A stretch of 64,000 nt of DNA from Corynebacterium lujinxingii (GTDB lineage Bacteria > Actinomycetota > Actinomycetes > Mycobacteriales > Mycobacteriaceae): contig NZ_CP061032.1 of the NCBI RefSeq assembly GCF_014490555.1, positions 496,001 to 560,000 on the forward strand, in the 5' to 3' direction. Position numbers and translations under genes: made by a program. A model generated the notes under the pieces. That model was not told the origin of the DNA. It did not search any database and saw nothing but the letters and a program-made list of their open reading frames with translations. This document shows, one piece after another, positions 27,872-37,197 of the stretch. Each line of letters begins with the position of its first letter. Position 1 is the stretch's first letter.

Positions 27872-30800
27872 CCAGAAACCGATGCCGCCGAAGGTCCTGT
27901 CGAGCTACCTGGGCCAGAAGTTCCCGCCGACCGAACAACAGGCGGACGTGATCGGCGCGGAGCCGGGACCGCTGCTCGTGGTCGCGGGTGCGGGCGCGGG
28001 CAAGACGGAGACCATGGCTGCGCGTGTGGTGTGGCTCGTCGCTAATGGCTACGCGCGCCCGGAGGAGATCCTCGGGCTGACGTTTACCCGCAAGGCGGCG
28101 CAGGAGATGAACAAGCGCATCCGCGACCGCCTTGCGACACTGGCACACAACCGCGACCTAGTGGCACGACTCGACCCGTCGGGCGAGTTGGCCAAGCGCC
28201 TCGAGGTCATCGCGCCGCAGGTGAGTACCTACGACACGTACGCCGGCATGCTCAACCGCGAGTACGGCCTGCTGGTGCCGGTGGAGCCGGATTCGCGCCT
28301 GATCACCAACGCGGAGTTGTACGCGATCACGCTCGAGGTGGTCACCAACTACGCGGACACTCTGCTGCCGGACGGGACGAACCGTTCGCTGGCCTCGGTG
28401 GTGGAAAACGTCCTCGAGCTGATGACCGCGATGGGCAACGACCTGACCACCCCGGAGTGGGTGAGCGAACATGCGCGCGACTACCTCGCGGAGACGGAAT
28501 CGCTGCCGATGGCCAAGCGTTCGCGCACTGAATTTTCGAAGCACATGGCGAAGTGGCGCGCGGTGCAGACCGAGCGCACGCACTACCTGCCGCTGGCGGA
28601 AGCGGTGACCGAGGAGCTGCGCAAGCGGGGCGTGACCACGTTTAACCAGCAGATGTCCATCGCGGCCGGGTTGGCGCGCGACCATGCGGTGGTGGGGCAG
28701 TCGCAGCGCTCCCGCTACCGGGTTGTCATGCTGGACGAGTACCAGGACACCTCGCACGCCCAGCGCGTGCTGCTGCGCAGCCTGTTCGGGGAGGGGCAGG
28801 ACCCCGGCCTGACCGTGACCGCGGTGGGTGACCCGATGCAGGCGATCTACGGCTGGCGTGGGGCGACGGCGGCCAACCTCGCGGCGTTTGTCGACGACTT
28901 CCCGCTCGACGACGGCGCCCCAGCCCCGAAACTGCAGCTGACCACCTCGTGGCGCAACCCGCCGGAGGTGCTGGACCTGGCCAACGGTGTCTCTGATGCG
29001 ATTCTTGGCACCGGCGAGACCCGCGCCGTGGCCCCGTTGGTGGCACGCCCGGGTGCGGATGAGGGCGATGTGAAACTCGGTTTCTTCCCCACCCAGGACG
29101 AGGAAATCGCGTTTGTCGCCGACGAACTCGCCGCCGCGTATGCGCGTGCGGGTGAGACGGGTGAGCCGCTTTCCGCGGCGGCGCTGGTGCGTGCAAACAA
29201 ACAGTCGCCGTTGATGGCGGCAGCACTGGAAGAGCGTGGCGTGCCCTACGAGATCGTCGGCGTGGGCGGCTTGCTGGAACTGCCGGAGATCGCGGACACC
29301 GTCGCCGTGGCCACGATGCTGGTGCGTCCCGACGACACCGCCGCGGCGCTGCGCATCCTCGCCGGCCCAGCAATAGGCCTCGGCCTGGCGGACCTGAAGG
29401 CGCTGGCCTCGCGCGCGAACAACCTGCGCGGCATTGACGAGTACGACGACACGCTCGACCAGATCGACGACCCGTACGCGCACCTGGTGGGGCAGCTGGA
29501 AGAACTGGTAGGGCAGGCCGAGGACATCGTCGCGCGCACCGACCGCCCGGAGGGGATCACCGACGCGCTGGCCGATCTCGGCGAGCCGGAGCGCTACAGC
29601 GAAGAGGGTCTGGCCCGCATGCGCGATGCAGCCGCGAAATTGCGCTGGCTGCGCACACACAGCCTGGGCAAGCGCTTAAGCGACCTGTTCGCGGACATCA
29701 TCCACGTCTTCGGCATCCGCACCGAGGTGCTCTCGCGCGACACCGTTGCCGGCGCGGTGCACTTGGACCGCCTGCTCGAGGCCGTCTCCGCCTACCCGGG
29801 CTCGAGCCTGGACGGGCTGCTCGACTACTTCGACTTGGCCCGCAAGCACGAGGACAGTCTCGCCCCGGGCGCGGTGACGCTGAAGAACGACCGTGTGCAG
29901 ATCATGACCGCCCACAAGTCCAAGGGCCTGGAGTGGGACACCGTGGCGGTGCTGCACGCCGATGCGCGCACGTACAAGCCGAAAACGGAGACCTTCCTCA
30001 CCTGGGTCCAGCATCTGCCCACGGAAACGTTCGGCGACCCGGACATCTACCCGGTATTCGCTGAGGTGGAAACGCGCACCAACTTCGAGGCCGCCGCCAA
30101 CGAGTGGAAAAAGACGGTCACCGCGGAGCTGGAGGAGGAAGCGGCGCGCGTGTTCTACGTGGCGGTGACGCGTGCGGCGAAAAACCTGATCGTCACCGGG
30201 TCTCGCCGTCGCCCGGGCGCGAGCACCGAGGCGGAGCCGTACGTCCACTTCACCACCATGCGCGACGCCGCCGACGAGGACTGCATCGTGTGCTGGGACG
30301 ACGGGCTGGAAGAGGCAGACGACGAGCCCCAAGCAACCCACGAGCGCGCCGGGCGCTGGCCGCACTACGCGCCCACGCTTGCCGACGACACCGCCGCCGA
30401 CGCCGTCCGCCACGCCCAAGACAACCTCCCCGAATTCACCGACGGTGAACTGTTCGCCCTGTGGGAGCGCGACGTCTCGGCGCTCATCGAGGAACACGAG
30501 CAGGCGAAAACCGGCGACGTGCCGGTGATCATCCCGGGCGAACTGACCGCCTCGGACGTGGTGGCGCTCAAAGCCGACCCGGAGCAGTTCGCGCGCCGGG
30601 CCCGCCGGCCGGTGCCGTTTAAGCCGAACACCTACGCCAAGCGCGGTACCGCCTTCCACGAGTGGCTGGAGGAGTTCTACGGCGCCCGTCCGCTGCTGAC
30701 CGAGGACGAACTACCCGGCGGCGACGAGGCGGATGTGGACCGGGCAACGCTCGAGCGGCTCAAGCGCAACTTCGAAGACAGCGAGTGGGCATCGCGCACC

Positions 30801-31127
30801 CCGACGTTTGTCGAGCACCCCTTCGAGTTGGCCATCGGCGACGCCGTGGTGCGCGGGCGTATGGACGCGGTGTTCGAGGACGCAGACGGCTGGACCGTGG
30901 TGGACTGGAAGACCGGTGAGAAGCCGAAGCGCGACGCCATGCAGTCCGCGCAGCTGCAGCTCGCGGTCTACCGCGAGGCGTGGCGGCGCATCTCAGGTGA
31001 TGGGCGGGCGGTGCACGCGGTATTTTTCTACGTGCGCACCGGCGAGACGTATGCTCCGGCTGAGCTGCCCGGTGCGGCAGAGATGGAACAACTGCTGTAT
31101 AACGCGGCGCATGCCGGTGAAGTGTAA
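27864..31127 (+). CDS. adnB: AdnB subunit of the AdnAB helicase-nuclease
   Basis: A 1087-residue helicase-nuclease. The UvrD-type motor is intact: Walker A AGAGAGKT (about 41-48), motif Ia TFTRKAAQEM, Walker B VVMLDEYQDTSH (about 290), motif III GDPMQAIYGWRGA, motif V MTAHKSKGLEWD and VI YVAVTRA. The C-terminal RecB nuclease shows HEWLEEFYG, GRMDAVFED and DWKTGEKP (about 995-1015). AdnAB replaces RecBCD/AddAB in actinobacteria; no recB, recC or addB genes lie here. It is followed by the potassium channel gene after 12 bp, probably in the same transcript. Confidence 0.95.
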   Translation: MPNQKPMPPKVLSSYLGQKFPPTEQQADVIGAEPGPLLVVAGAGAGKTETMAARVVWLVANGYARPEEILGLTFTRKAAQEMNKRIRDRLATLAHNRDLVARLDPSGELAKRLEVIAPQVSTYDTYAGMLNREYGLLVPVEPDSRLITNAELYAITLEVVTNYADTLLPDGTNRSLASVVENVLELMTAMGNDLTTPEWVSEHARDYLAETESLPMAKRSRTEFSKHMAKWRAVQTERTHYLPLAEAVTEELRKRGVTTFNQQMSIAAGLARDHAVVGQSQRSRYRVVMLDEYQDTSHAQRVLLRSLFGEGQDPGLTVTAVGDPMQAIYGWRGATAANLAAFVDDFPLDDGAPAPKLQLTTSWRNPPEVLDLANGVSDAILGTGETRAVAPLVARPGADEGDVKLGFFPTQDEEIAFVADELAAAYARAGETGEPLSAAALVRANKQSPLMAAALEERGVPYEIVGVGGLLELPEIADTVAVATMLVRPDDTAAALRILAGPAIGLGLADLKALASRANNLRGIDEYDDTLDQIDDPYAHLVGQLEELVGQAEDIVARTDRPEGITDALADLGEPERYSEEGLARMRDAAAKLRWLRTHSLGKRLSDLFADIIHVFGIRTEVLSRDTVAGAVHLDRLLEAVSAYPGSSLDGLLDYFDLARKHEDSLAPGAVTLKNDRVQIMTAHKSKGLEWDTVAVLHADARTYKPKTETFLTWVQHLPTETFGDPDIYPVFAEVETRTNFEAAANEWKKTVTAELEEEAARVFYVAVTRAAKNLIVTGSRRRPGASTEAEPYVHFTTMRDAADEDCIVCWDDGLEEADDEPQATHERAGRWPHYAPTLADDTAADAVRHAQDNLPEFTDGELFALWERDVSALIEEHEQAKTGDVPVIIPGELTASDVVALKADPEQFARRARRPVPFKPNTYAKRGTAFHEWLEEFYGARPLLTEDELPGGDEADVDRATLERLKRNFEDSEWASRTPTFVEHPFELAIGDAVVRGRMDAVFEDADGWTVVDWKTGEKPKRDAMQSAQLQLAVYREAWRRISGDGRAVHAVFFYVRTGETYAPAELPGAAEMEQLLYNAAHAGEV

Positions 31128-31139
31128 GGACGGGTCGGA

Positions 31140-32243
31140 ATGAAACTGCGCAGGCTTTTCACGCTGGGTGTGGACGCTGCGGACCGCTCGGGCATCCCGG
31201 TGCACAACCTGCTCGACGTGATCAGCATCCCGACCACCACGCGCGCCACCCCGTGGTCGCTGATGGCCAGGCGCTTCGGCTACGCACTCGCGCTGATCAT
31301 CGTCATCGCGGTGCTGACGTATTTGGACCGCGACGGCTACTCCGAGCCGCTGACGTTCATCGATGCGCTGTATTACTCGGCCGTGACCTTGTCCACCACC
31401 GGTTACGGCGATATCACGCCGGTGACGCAGTCGGCGCGCGTGTTCAATATTTTCATCATGACGCCGGCGCGAGTGGCGTTCCTGATGCTCCTCGTCGGCA
31501 CGACCCTGTCGGTGCTGACGGAGGATTCCCGTAAGACGCTCCAAATCCAACAGTGGAGGAATACCGTGCGCAACCACACCATTGTCATCGGCTACGGCAC
31601 AAAGGGCCGCTCGGCTGTCGACGCGCTCGTGGCAGGCGGCGCCTCGCCGTCGTCGATCGTCGTTATCGACCCGGACCCGGGCGTGCTGGCCATTGCGGAG
31701 AAGCGCGGCCTGGTCACCGTCCACGGCAACGGCACGAAGTCGGATGTGCTGCGCATCGCTGCGGTGACCAAGGCGCGCTCGGTGATTGTCGCGCCGTCGT
31801 CTGATGATACTGCCGTGCTGATCACGCTGTCGGTGCGCGAGTTGGCGCCGTCAACGATGATCGTGGTCAGCGTGCGAGAGAGTGAGAACCAGCACCTGCT
31901 TATGCAGTCGGGTGCTGATTCGGTGATTGTGTCGTCGGAAACCGCGGGCCGCTTGCTGGGCATTGCGACGGTGACCCCGCCGGTGGTGGAGATGATGGAG
32001 GACCTGCTCAGCCCGGACGAGGGCTTCGCGGTTGCCGAGCGCCAGATCGCCGACGACGAGGTGGGTGCAAACCCACGCCACCTGGCCGACATCGTGCTGG
32101 GCGTGGTGCGCTCCGGTGAGCTCTACCGCATCGATTCGCCTGAGGCGGAGACCGTCGAGCCGGGCGATCGCCTGCTGTACGTGCGCATGAAGACCGACGA
32201 CATCTGGAGCAAGTTGGAAAAGGCGACACGCGATGACGATTGA
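31140..32243 (+). CDS. cglK: Potassium channel with RCK (TrkA-N/TrkA-C) domain, CglK type
   Basis: A 367-residue channel. Two transmembrane helices (about 43-62 and 98-122) flank the pore loop with selectivity filter TTGYGD (about 91-96). The cytoplasmic RCK domain starts at HTIVIGYGTKGRSAV, a nucleotide-binding Rossmann motif, and a TrkA-C module ends the chain. Only one potassium channel of this kind is known in C. glutamicum (CglK), which supports growth at acidic pH by setting membrane potential; that role is inferred here. An internal GTG 31566 with a near-perfect ribosome site would give a free RCK protein. It overlaps the uvrD2 start by 11 bp. Confidence 0.9.
   Translation: MKLRRLFTLGVDAADRSGIPVHNLLDVISIPTTTRATPWSLMARRFGYALALIIVIAVLTYLDRDGYSEPLTFIDALYYSAVTLSTTGYGDITPVTQSARVFNIFIMTPARVAFLMLLVGTTLSVLTEDSRKTLQIQQWRNTVRNHTIVIGYGTKGRSAVDALVAGGASPSSIVVIDPDPGVLAIAEKRGLVTVHGNGTKSDVLRIAAVTKARSVIVAPSSDDTAVLITLSVRELAPSTMIVVSVRESENQHLLMQSGADSVIVSSETAGRLLGIATVTPPVVEMMEDLLSPDEGFAVAERQIADDEVGANPRHLADIVLGVVRSGELYRIDSPEAETVEPGDRLLYVRMKTDDIWSKLEKATRDDD
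31555..31568 (+). promoter_or_regulatory. Internal ribosome binding site and GTG start for a free RCK domain
   Basis: GGAGGA at 31555-31560, five bases, then GTG at 31566, in frame, exactly at the linker between pore and RCK domain. It would produce about 225 residues starting VRNHTIVIGYG. Tetrameric RCK channels need extra soluble RCK subunits to form an octameric gating ring, as in MthK. Confidence 0.6.
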
Positions 32244-34284
32244 TTTGAGCGTGCTTGACGACGACCAACGTGTCGCCGCCGAAGCACCCCGCGGCCCCGT
32301 GTGCATCCTCGCCGGCGCGGGCACGGGTAAGACGAGGACGATTACCTACCGGATCGCGAACCTGATCGACCGCGGCACGATCGCCCCGAACAAGGTGCTC
32401 GCGGTGACGTTCACCCAACGCGCCGCCGGCGAGATGCGCGACCGCCTGCGCACGATGGGCATCGGCGGGGTGCAGGCGCGCACATTCCACGCCGCGGCGA
32501 TGCGCCAGCTGCAGTACTTCTGGCCCCAGATCGCGGGCGATCTGCCGTGGCGGCTGTTGGACAACAAGTTCCCGCTGGTTGGCAGGGCGGCGCGCGCGGC
32601 CGGGCTGGATACCGGCAAAGATATGGTGCGTGACCTGCTCGGCGAGATCGAGTGGGCGAAGGCCAGCGTGATCGGCCCGGACGACTACGCCGCGCGCATC
32701 GCGGAGACCCCACGCACCCCGCCGGCGGACCCGGCACGGGTGGCGCAGGTCTACCGCAACTACGAGGAGGCGAAGACGAGCCCGGAGGGGATGCTGCTCG
32801 ACTTCGACGACCTGCTGTTGCACGTCGCGGGCGCGCTTGAGAACGCCCCGGCGGTGGCGGAGGAGTTCCGCGCGCAGTACCAGACGTTCGTGGTCGACGA
32901 GTACCAGGACGTAACCCCCTTGCAGCAGCGCGTGCTGGAGGGCTGGCTGGGCGAGCGCGACGATCTCACAGTGGTGGGTGACGCGAACCAGACCATTTAC
33001 TCGTTTACCGGCGCGACCCCGGACTATTTGCTGAACTTCTCGCGCACCTACGAGCACGCCACGGTGGTGAAACTGCAGCGCGACTACCGCTCGACTATCG
33101 AGGTCACCGAACTGGCCAACACGGTCATCGGCAAAGCGAAGGGGCGCGTGGCCGGCACCCGCCTGGAACTGGAGGGCATGCGCGGACATGGCCCGCAGCC
33201 GCAGTTCAACGGCTACGACGATGAGCCAGCAGAGGCTCGCGCGGTGGCGCAGGCGATCCGCAAGCTTCTCGACGACGGCGTCCCTGCCCGCGAGATCGCC
33301 ATCTTGTACCGCATCAACGCCCAGTCCGCAGCGTTCGAAGCCGCGCTCGCCGACGCCGGCATCGCCTACCAGGTCCGCGGCGGCGAGGGCTTCTTCCAGC
33401 GCGCGGAGATCCGCGAGGCGATTTCGAACCTGGTGCGCGCGGCGAACCGCTCGGATCTGCCGAACGACCCGGTGGCCGTCGCCCGCGCGGCCTTCGCCCC
33501 GATCGGACTCACGCAGAACGAGCCGGAGGGCGCGCAGGCCCGCGAGCGCTGGCAGTCGCTGACCGCCCTGGTTGATCTCATCGAGGAGATCGTGCGCACC
33601 CGCGAGGCCGAGGATCTGCCGCAGGTGTTGCGCTCGCTGCGCCAGCGCGCGGAGGCGAAGCAGCCCCCGGCCGTCGACGGCGTGACCCTTGCCAGCCTGC
33701 ACGCCGCGAAGGGCCTGGAGTGGGACGCGGTGTTTCTGGTCGGCCTGGTGGAAAACACGCTGCCGATCTCGCACGCAATCAAGGCTGGCGACGACCAGAT
33801 TGAGGAGGAGCGTCGCCTGTTCTACGTCGGTGTGACCCGCGCGCGTGAGCACCTGCACCTGTCGTGGTCGCTGTCGCGGCAGGAGGGCGGGCGCAAAAAC
33901 CGCTCCCGCTCGCGTTTCTTGGACGGCATCGCGCCTGAGCTCGAGGTGGAGAAGTCCCCGGAGCGGCTCAAGCGCAACCGTCGCTGCCACGTGTGCGGCA
34001 ACCCGCTTGTTACCCCTGCGGATAAGGCACTGGGCCGGCACGAGGACTGCGAGCCGAGCTACGACGAAAACGTGCTCGCCGCCCTGAAGCGCTGGCGCCT
34101 GGACGTCTCGCGCGCGGCAGGCCACCCGGCGTACATGGTGTTCTCGGACGCGACCCTCATCGCGATCGCGGAGGCGATGCCGACCGACGAGCGCGAGATG
34201 CTCAACATCTCTGGCGTGGGCCCGATGAAGGTGGAAAACTACGGCGCGGGCGTGCTGTCCACGCTCAACGAGCACCGCCACTAG
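32233..34284 (+). CDS. uvrD2: ATP-dependent DNA helicase UvrD2
   Basis: A 683-residue superfamily 1 helicase. Motor motifs: Walker A AGAGTGKT (about 29-36), Ia TFTQRAAGEM, Walker B FVVDEYQDVTP (about 218), III GDANQTIYSFTGA, V SLHAAKGLEWDAVF and VI YVGVTRA. After the motor comes the tetracysteine motif CHVCGNPLVTP with EDCEP, then an HRDC domain (about 605-680). This architecture is diagnostic of actinobacterial UvrD2, which unwinds 3'-tailed DNA; the tetracysteine module is needed for unwinding in mycobacteria. ATG 32233 lies inside the end of the channel gene. Confidence 0.95.
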   Translation: MTIDLSVLDDDQRVAAEAPRGPVCILAGAGTGKTRTITYRIANLIDRGTIAPNKVLAVTFTQRAAGEMRDRLRTMGIGGVQARTFHAAAMRQLQYFWPQIAGDLPWRLLDNKFPLVGRAARAAGLDTGKDMVRDLLGEIEWAKASVIGPDDYAARIAETPRTPPADPARVAQVYRNYEEAKTSPEGMLLDFDDLLLHVAGALENAPAVAEEFRAQYQTFVVDEYQDVTPLQQRVLEGWLGERDDLTVVGDANQTIYSFTGATPDYLLNFSRTYEHATVVKLQRDYRSTIEVTELANTVIGKAKGRVAGTRLELEGMRGHGPQPQFNGYDDEPAEARAVAQAIRKLLDDGVPAREIAILYRINAQSAAFEAALADAGIAYQVRGGEGFFQRAEIREAISNLVRAANRSDLPNDPVAVARAAFAPIGLTQNEPEGAQARERWQSLTALVDLIEEIVRTREAEDLPQVLRSLRQRAEAKQPPAVDGVTLASLHAAKGLEWDAVFLVGLVENTLPISHAIKAGDDQIEEERRLFYVGVTRAREHLHLSWSLSRQEGGRKNRSRSRFLDGIAPELEVEKSPERLKRNRRCHVCGNPLVTPADKALGRHEDCEPSYDENVLAALKRWRLDVSRAAGHPAYMVFSDATLIAIAEAMPTDEREMLNISGVGPMKVENYGAGVLSTLNEHRH

Positions 34285-34289
34285 AACAT

Positions 34290-35117
34290 CTAGAAGCACA
34301 TCGGGCAGTCCGGGTGCGGCATCACCCGCGTAAGCGAAACCGGAGCGGGGGAGTAGGGGTCGACCACCACCACGTCGCCGGCAACGGGCGCAGGCGCCGA
34401 CACCCCGGGCGGGTCCGGTAGCCCGGCGAGCCGGCCCACCACCGTCGCCGCAGCAGCCGCGGCGGCAGCGACGACGACCGGCTCCACCGACTCCGCCGGC
34501 GGCAGCGACTCCAGCACGTGGTCGAAGTTCGGGTCGTGCTCCAGCACGTACAGCCACGCACACACCGGGCACGGACCGCCGCCCGCGCACACCGGCCCGA
34601 CCACCACGCGGGAATCGAAGTGCTGCACCGGCACGACCGCACCGGCGCGCCCGCGGGTCACGGCGGCGATCTGCTCGGCGTCCCCGGCGCAGTCGACGGC
34701 CACCACCGGCACTGCAGGGTCGTGGTCGAGGAGGAACTTCGTGGCCGACTCGTCTTTCAACTGGGCCCGCACCGATGCGCCACGCGCGGACAGCAGCGCA
34801 CCGATCTGCGACGCCAGTGCCCCGCGCCCGAGCACCAGCACACCCGGGGAGGTCACGGGGACCAGCACGCGGTAGGAGAGGAGGTCGTGGATGAGGCTGT
34901 GCGCGGTGTCGTCGTCAAGCGGGAGTGACGCGACGGCATTCTTCAACAACCTGGACTTCGACAGCGCGCCGAGTGCTGCGGCGACGGCCTCGGCATCGGG
35001 CACGGTGATCAGCCCGGTGCGGGTGGCGTCGGCGCCGAATTGGATGGTGCCAGGCGCGCGGACGAAAACGCGTGCGCTGGGCGCGAGTTTGATGCGCGTG
35101 GTGTCGCCGATTGCCAT
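34290..35117 (-). CDS. Orphan E1-like / cyclodehydratase-like protein with C-terminal zinc cysteines
   Basis: A 275-residue protein of a conserved actinobacterial family found beside uvrD2. The middle part, GVLVLGRGALASQIGALLSA (about 118-137), resembles the Rossmann core of ThiF/E1 proteins. Two Cys pairs, GPCPVCAWLYVLEHDPNF (about 196) and the final HPDCPMCF, would bind zinc as in E1-like partner proteins of azole-forming cyclodehydratases. No adenylation residues, precursor peptide or YcaO gene lie nearby, so calling it a peptide-modifying enzyme would go too far. Function unknown. Confidence 0.6.
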   Translation of the reverse strand: MAIGDTTRIKLAPSARVFVRAPGTIQFGADATRTGLITVPDAEAVAAALGALSKSRLLKNAVASLPLDDDTAHSLIHDLLSYRVLVPVTSPGVLVLGRGALASQIGALLSARGASVRAQLKDESATKFLLDHDPAVPVVAVDCAGDAEQIAAVTRGRAGAVVPVQHFDSRVVVGPVCAGGGPCPVCAWLYVLEHDPNFDHVLESLPPAESVEPVVVAAAAAAAATVVGRLAGLPDPPGVSAPAPVAGDVVVVDPYSPAPVSLTRVMPHPDCPMCF

Positions 35118-35141
35118 GTGAATTACCCCCCGCGCGCATCC

Positions 35142-35147
35142 TACAAT
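35142..35147 (+). promoter_or_regulatory. -10 element giving a leaderless start for the YgjP-type gene
   Basis: TACAAT eight bases before GTG 35156, in CTACAATGACGGGC, nearly the same context as before sigH (CTACAATAACGGGC). No ribosome site is present. Confidence 0.5.
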
Positions 35148-35155
35148 GACGGGCT

Positions 35156-35650
35156 GTGTCTGGCATGGAATACCGCGTGATCCGATCGGCCCGCCGCAGT
35201 AAAACGGTGCAGGCCAGAGTGGTTGGCGGGGTGGCGGAAATCCGCATCCCCGCGCATTTTTCCGCGCGTCAGGAGCGCGAGGTGGTCACCGAGATGCTGG
35301 CCAAGTTGGAGGCGAAAACCACAACGCGTTCGCTTGACGACGACACCCTCACCGCCCGTGCTCGCCACCTCAACAACAAGGTGTTGGACGGCCGGGCGAG
35401 AATCGGCTCGGTGCGGTGGGTGTCCAACCAAAACACACGCTGGGGGTCGTGCACCGTGGCGACGGGGGATATCCGAATCAGCGATAGGCTCCGCGACGTG
35501 CCCGCCTACGTCCTGGACGCGGTACTCGTGCACGAACTGACGCACACGTTCATCCCGAACCACTCGAAGGAGTTCTACGCCTGGGCGGATCGGGTGCCCA
35601 AAGCGGAGCGGGCGCGCGGGTACTTGGAGGCGTACCAGCGCCACGGCTAG
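35156..35650 (+). CDS. YgjP/M48-like zinc metallopeptidase
   Basis: A 164-residue protein of the YgjP-like (DUF45) family. The zinc motif is VLVHELTHTFIPNHSKEFY (about 122-140), the HExxH plus NHSxxF arrangement typical of the family; RWGSCT precedes it. GTG 35156 is favoured over ATG 35165 because a -10 lies eight bases upstream, giving a leaderless message. Homologues occur beside helicases and may handle DNA-associated proteins, but the substrate is unproved. It is divergent from the E1-like gene and its 3' end meets that of the next gene. Confidence 0.85.
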   Translation: MSGMEYRVIRSARRSKTVQARVVGGVAEIRIPAHFSARQEREVVTEMLAKLEAKTTTRSLDDDTLTARARHLNNKVLDGRARIGSVRWVSNQNTRWGSCTVATGDIRISDRLRDVPAYVLDAVLVHELTHTFIPNHSKEFYAWADRVPKAERARGYLEAYQRHG

Positions 35651-35669
35651 ACGCGCCGCCGGGCGGAGC

Positions 35670-37127
35670 CTACAGCTCCGTGCCGTCCTGGCTGCCGTCG
35701 TCCTTGCCGTCGCCGTCCTCGCGCTTCAGCTCTGGGTTGTTGCGCATCTCTTCTTCGAGTTTGGCGAACTCGTCGTCGAGGTCGGTGTCGGTGGTGTCGT
35801 CGAGAAGCGTGTCGATAAACGACGCCGGGTTGTCCAGCTGCTCGGTCGACGGCAATAGGTCGGGGTGGGACCAGACGGCGTCGCGACGCTCTACGCCCAC
35901 CGCCTCCGTGGTGCGGCGCCACAGTTCGGCGGCCTCGCGGGTGCGCGGGGCGGACAGTTCGATGCCGACGATGTTGGCAAAGGCCTGCTCGGCGGAACCG
36001 CCGGTGGCGCGGCGGCGCGCCCATGCCTCGGCGAGTTGCGGGGTGGAGGGGATGCGATCGCCAAGCGCCTCGCCGACGACGATGTCGACCCAGCCCTCGA
36101 CAAGCGCGATCAGGGTTTCCAGGCGCGCGGTGGCCGCGGCGTTGCGGGAGCCGACGCGCGGGGAGAGGTCCTCGTTTTGCAGGTTCTGCATGGCCTCCTG
36201 GATCTGGGCGGGGTCGCCGCCTTCCAGGTTCAGCCCGCGCACGGCTTCCTCGATATGGGAGGTGTCGATCTCCAGGCCGGCGGCGTATTCCTCGACGGAG
36301 GAGACGAGGCGCTCGACAAGCCACGGCACGTGGCGGAACAGACGCTGGCGCGCGGCTTCGCGTGCGGCGATGTAGACCATGACCTCCTGGCCGGGCAGTT
36401 CCAGGCCCTTGGAGATCTCCGCGACGTTGCGTGGCAGCACCGCGGCCACGCCGGAGGGTGCCACAGGCAGGCCGAAGTCGGTGCCGGTGAGCGCCTGCTG
36501 GGCGAGGTCGCCGAGCGCGTGGCCCAGCTTCATGCCGAACTGCATGGAGTTCATCTGGTTGACCATGCCGGCCATTGGGCCCATCATCTCGCGGGCCTCT
36601 TCCGGCATGGTGTCCATCTGCGCACGCGTCATGTGAGCGGCGACCGGGTTGACCAGGCGCTTCCACATCGGCATCGTTTCATCCAGCCAGTCCTTCGCGT
36701 TCCAGGCCTTGGCCTGGGCTTGGCTGGCGGGTAGGTCGGTGGCGCCGTCGAGCCAGAGCTCGGCTAGGCGCACGGACTCCTCGACAGCGGTGGTGTCGGC
36801 GGCGCTGACGGAGGTCACTCCGGCGATGCGCTGGCGTGCCATGCGGGCGGCGAGGTCGAAATTCACGGCGTCCGACTCGTCGCGGTTGTTCATCGACGAG
36901 CCCATGCCGGAGAGCATTTGGCCGAACTGGTTCAAAATGTCGCCAAGACCGCCCTGGCCCTGGCCGCCGGATGCGCCGAAGCCTTGGCCGGAACCGAAGC
37001 TTCCGCCGAAGCCGAAGGCAGCAAACGGGTTGTTGGCGTCGCCGCGCCCGTTGTCGTTGTTGTTGCCTTCGTTGTCCCTGCCCTCGTTGTCGTCGTTGGG
37101 AAAGGAAAATCCGAATCCGTTACTCAT
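35670..37127 (-). CDS. Zinc-dependent metalloprotease-like protein (Rv3195 / TIGR03624 type)
   Basis: A 485-residue protein. The first 75 residues are Asn/Gly/Gln/Phe-rich and low complexity (GGSFGSGQGFGASGGQGQGG). The conserved core (about 105-420) includes MTRAQMDTMPEEAREMMGP, YIAAREAARQRLFRHVPWL and ALVEGWVDIVV, the blocks of the actinobacterial zincin-like family placed next to the PDZ-S16 gene. A canonical HExxH is absent; the family uses Glu/His spread between those blocks, so activity is uncertain. The acidic tail is variable. ATG 37127 (MSNGFGFSF) is the usual start; an in-frame upstream codon adds only four residues. Divergent from the protease at 37198. Confidence 0.8.
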   Translation of the reverse strand: MSNGFGFSFPNDDNEGRDNEGNNNDNGRGDANNPFAAFGFGGSFGSGQGFGASGGQGQGGLGDILNQFGQMLSGMGSSMNNRDESDAVNFDLAARMARQRIAGVTSVSAADTTAVEESVRLAELWLDGATDLPASQAQAKAWNAKDWLDETMPMWKRLVNPVAAHMTRAQMDTMPEEAREMMGPMAGMVNQMNSMQFGMKLGHALGDLAQQALTGTDFGLPVAPSGVAAVLPRNVAEISKGLELPGQEVMVYIAAREAARQRLFRHVPWLVERLVSSVEEYAAGLEIDTSHIEEAVRGLNLEGGDPAQIQEAMQNLQNEDLSPRVGSRNAAATARLETLIALVEGWVDIVVGEALGDRIPSTPQLAEAWARRRATGGSAEQAFANIVGIELSAPRTREAAELWRRTTEAVGVERRDAVWSHPDLLPSTEQLDNPASFIDTLLDDTTDTDLDDEFAKLEEEMRNNPELKREDGDGKDDGSQDGTEL

Positions 37128-37197
37128 ACCCCGCCACAATACAGCCGGTCAGGCGAGCGGGTTGGAGCTGCTGGTCGCTGCGCTAACATGTCCCACC

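Noticed and set aside
32008..34590. An 860-codon open frame on the minus strand opposite uvrD2
   Set aside because: It mirrors uvrD2 codons in a high-GC genome. Its Arg/His/Val-rich translation shows no motif, and uvrD2 has every helicase motif.
34290..35117. A thiazole/oxazole-modified peptide cluster around the E1-like gene
   Set aside because: No YcaO enzyme, dehydrogenase or precursor peptide nearby; neighbours are conserved housekeeping genes.
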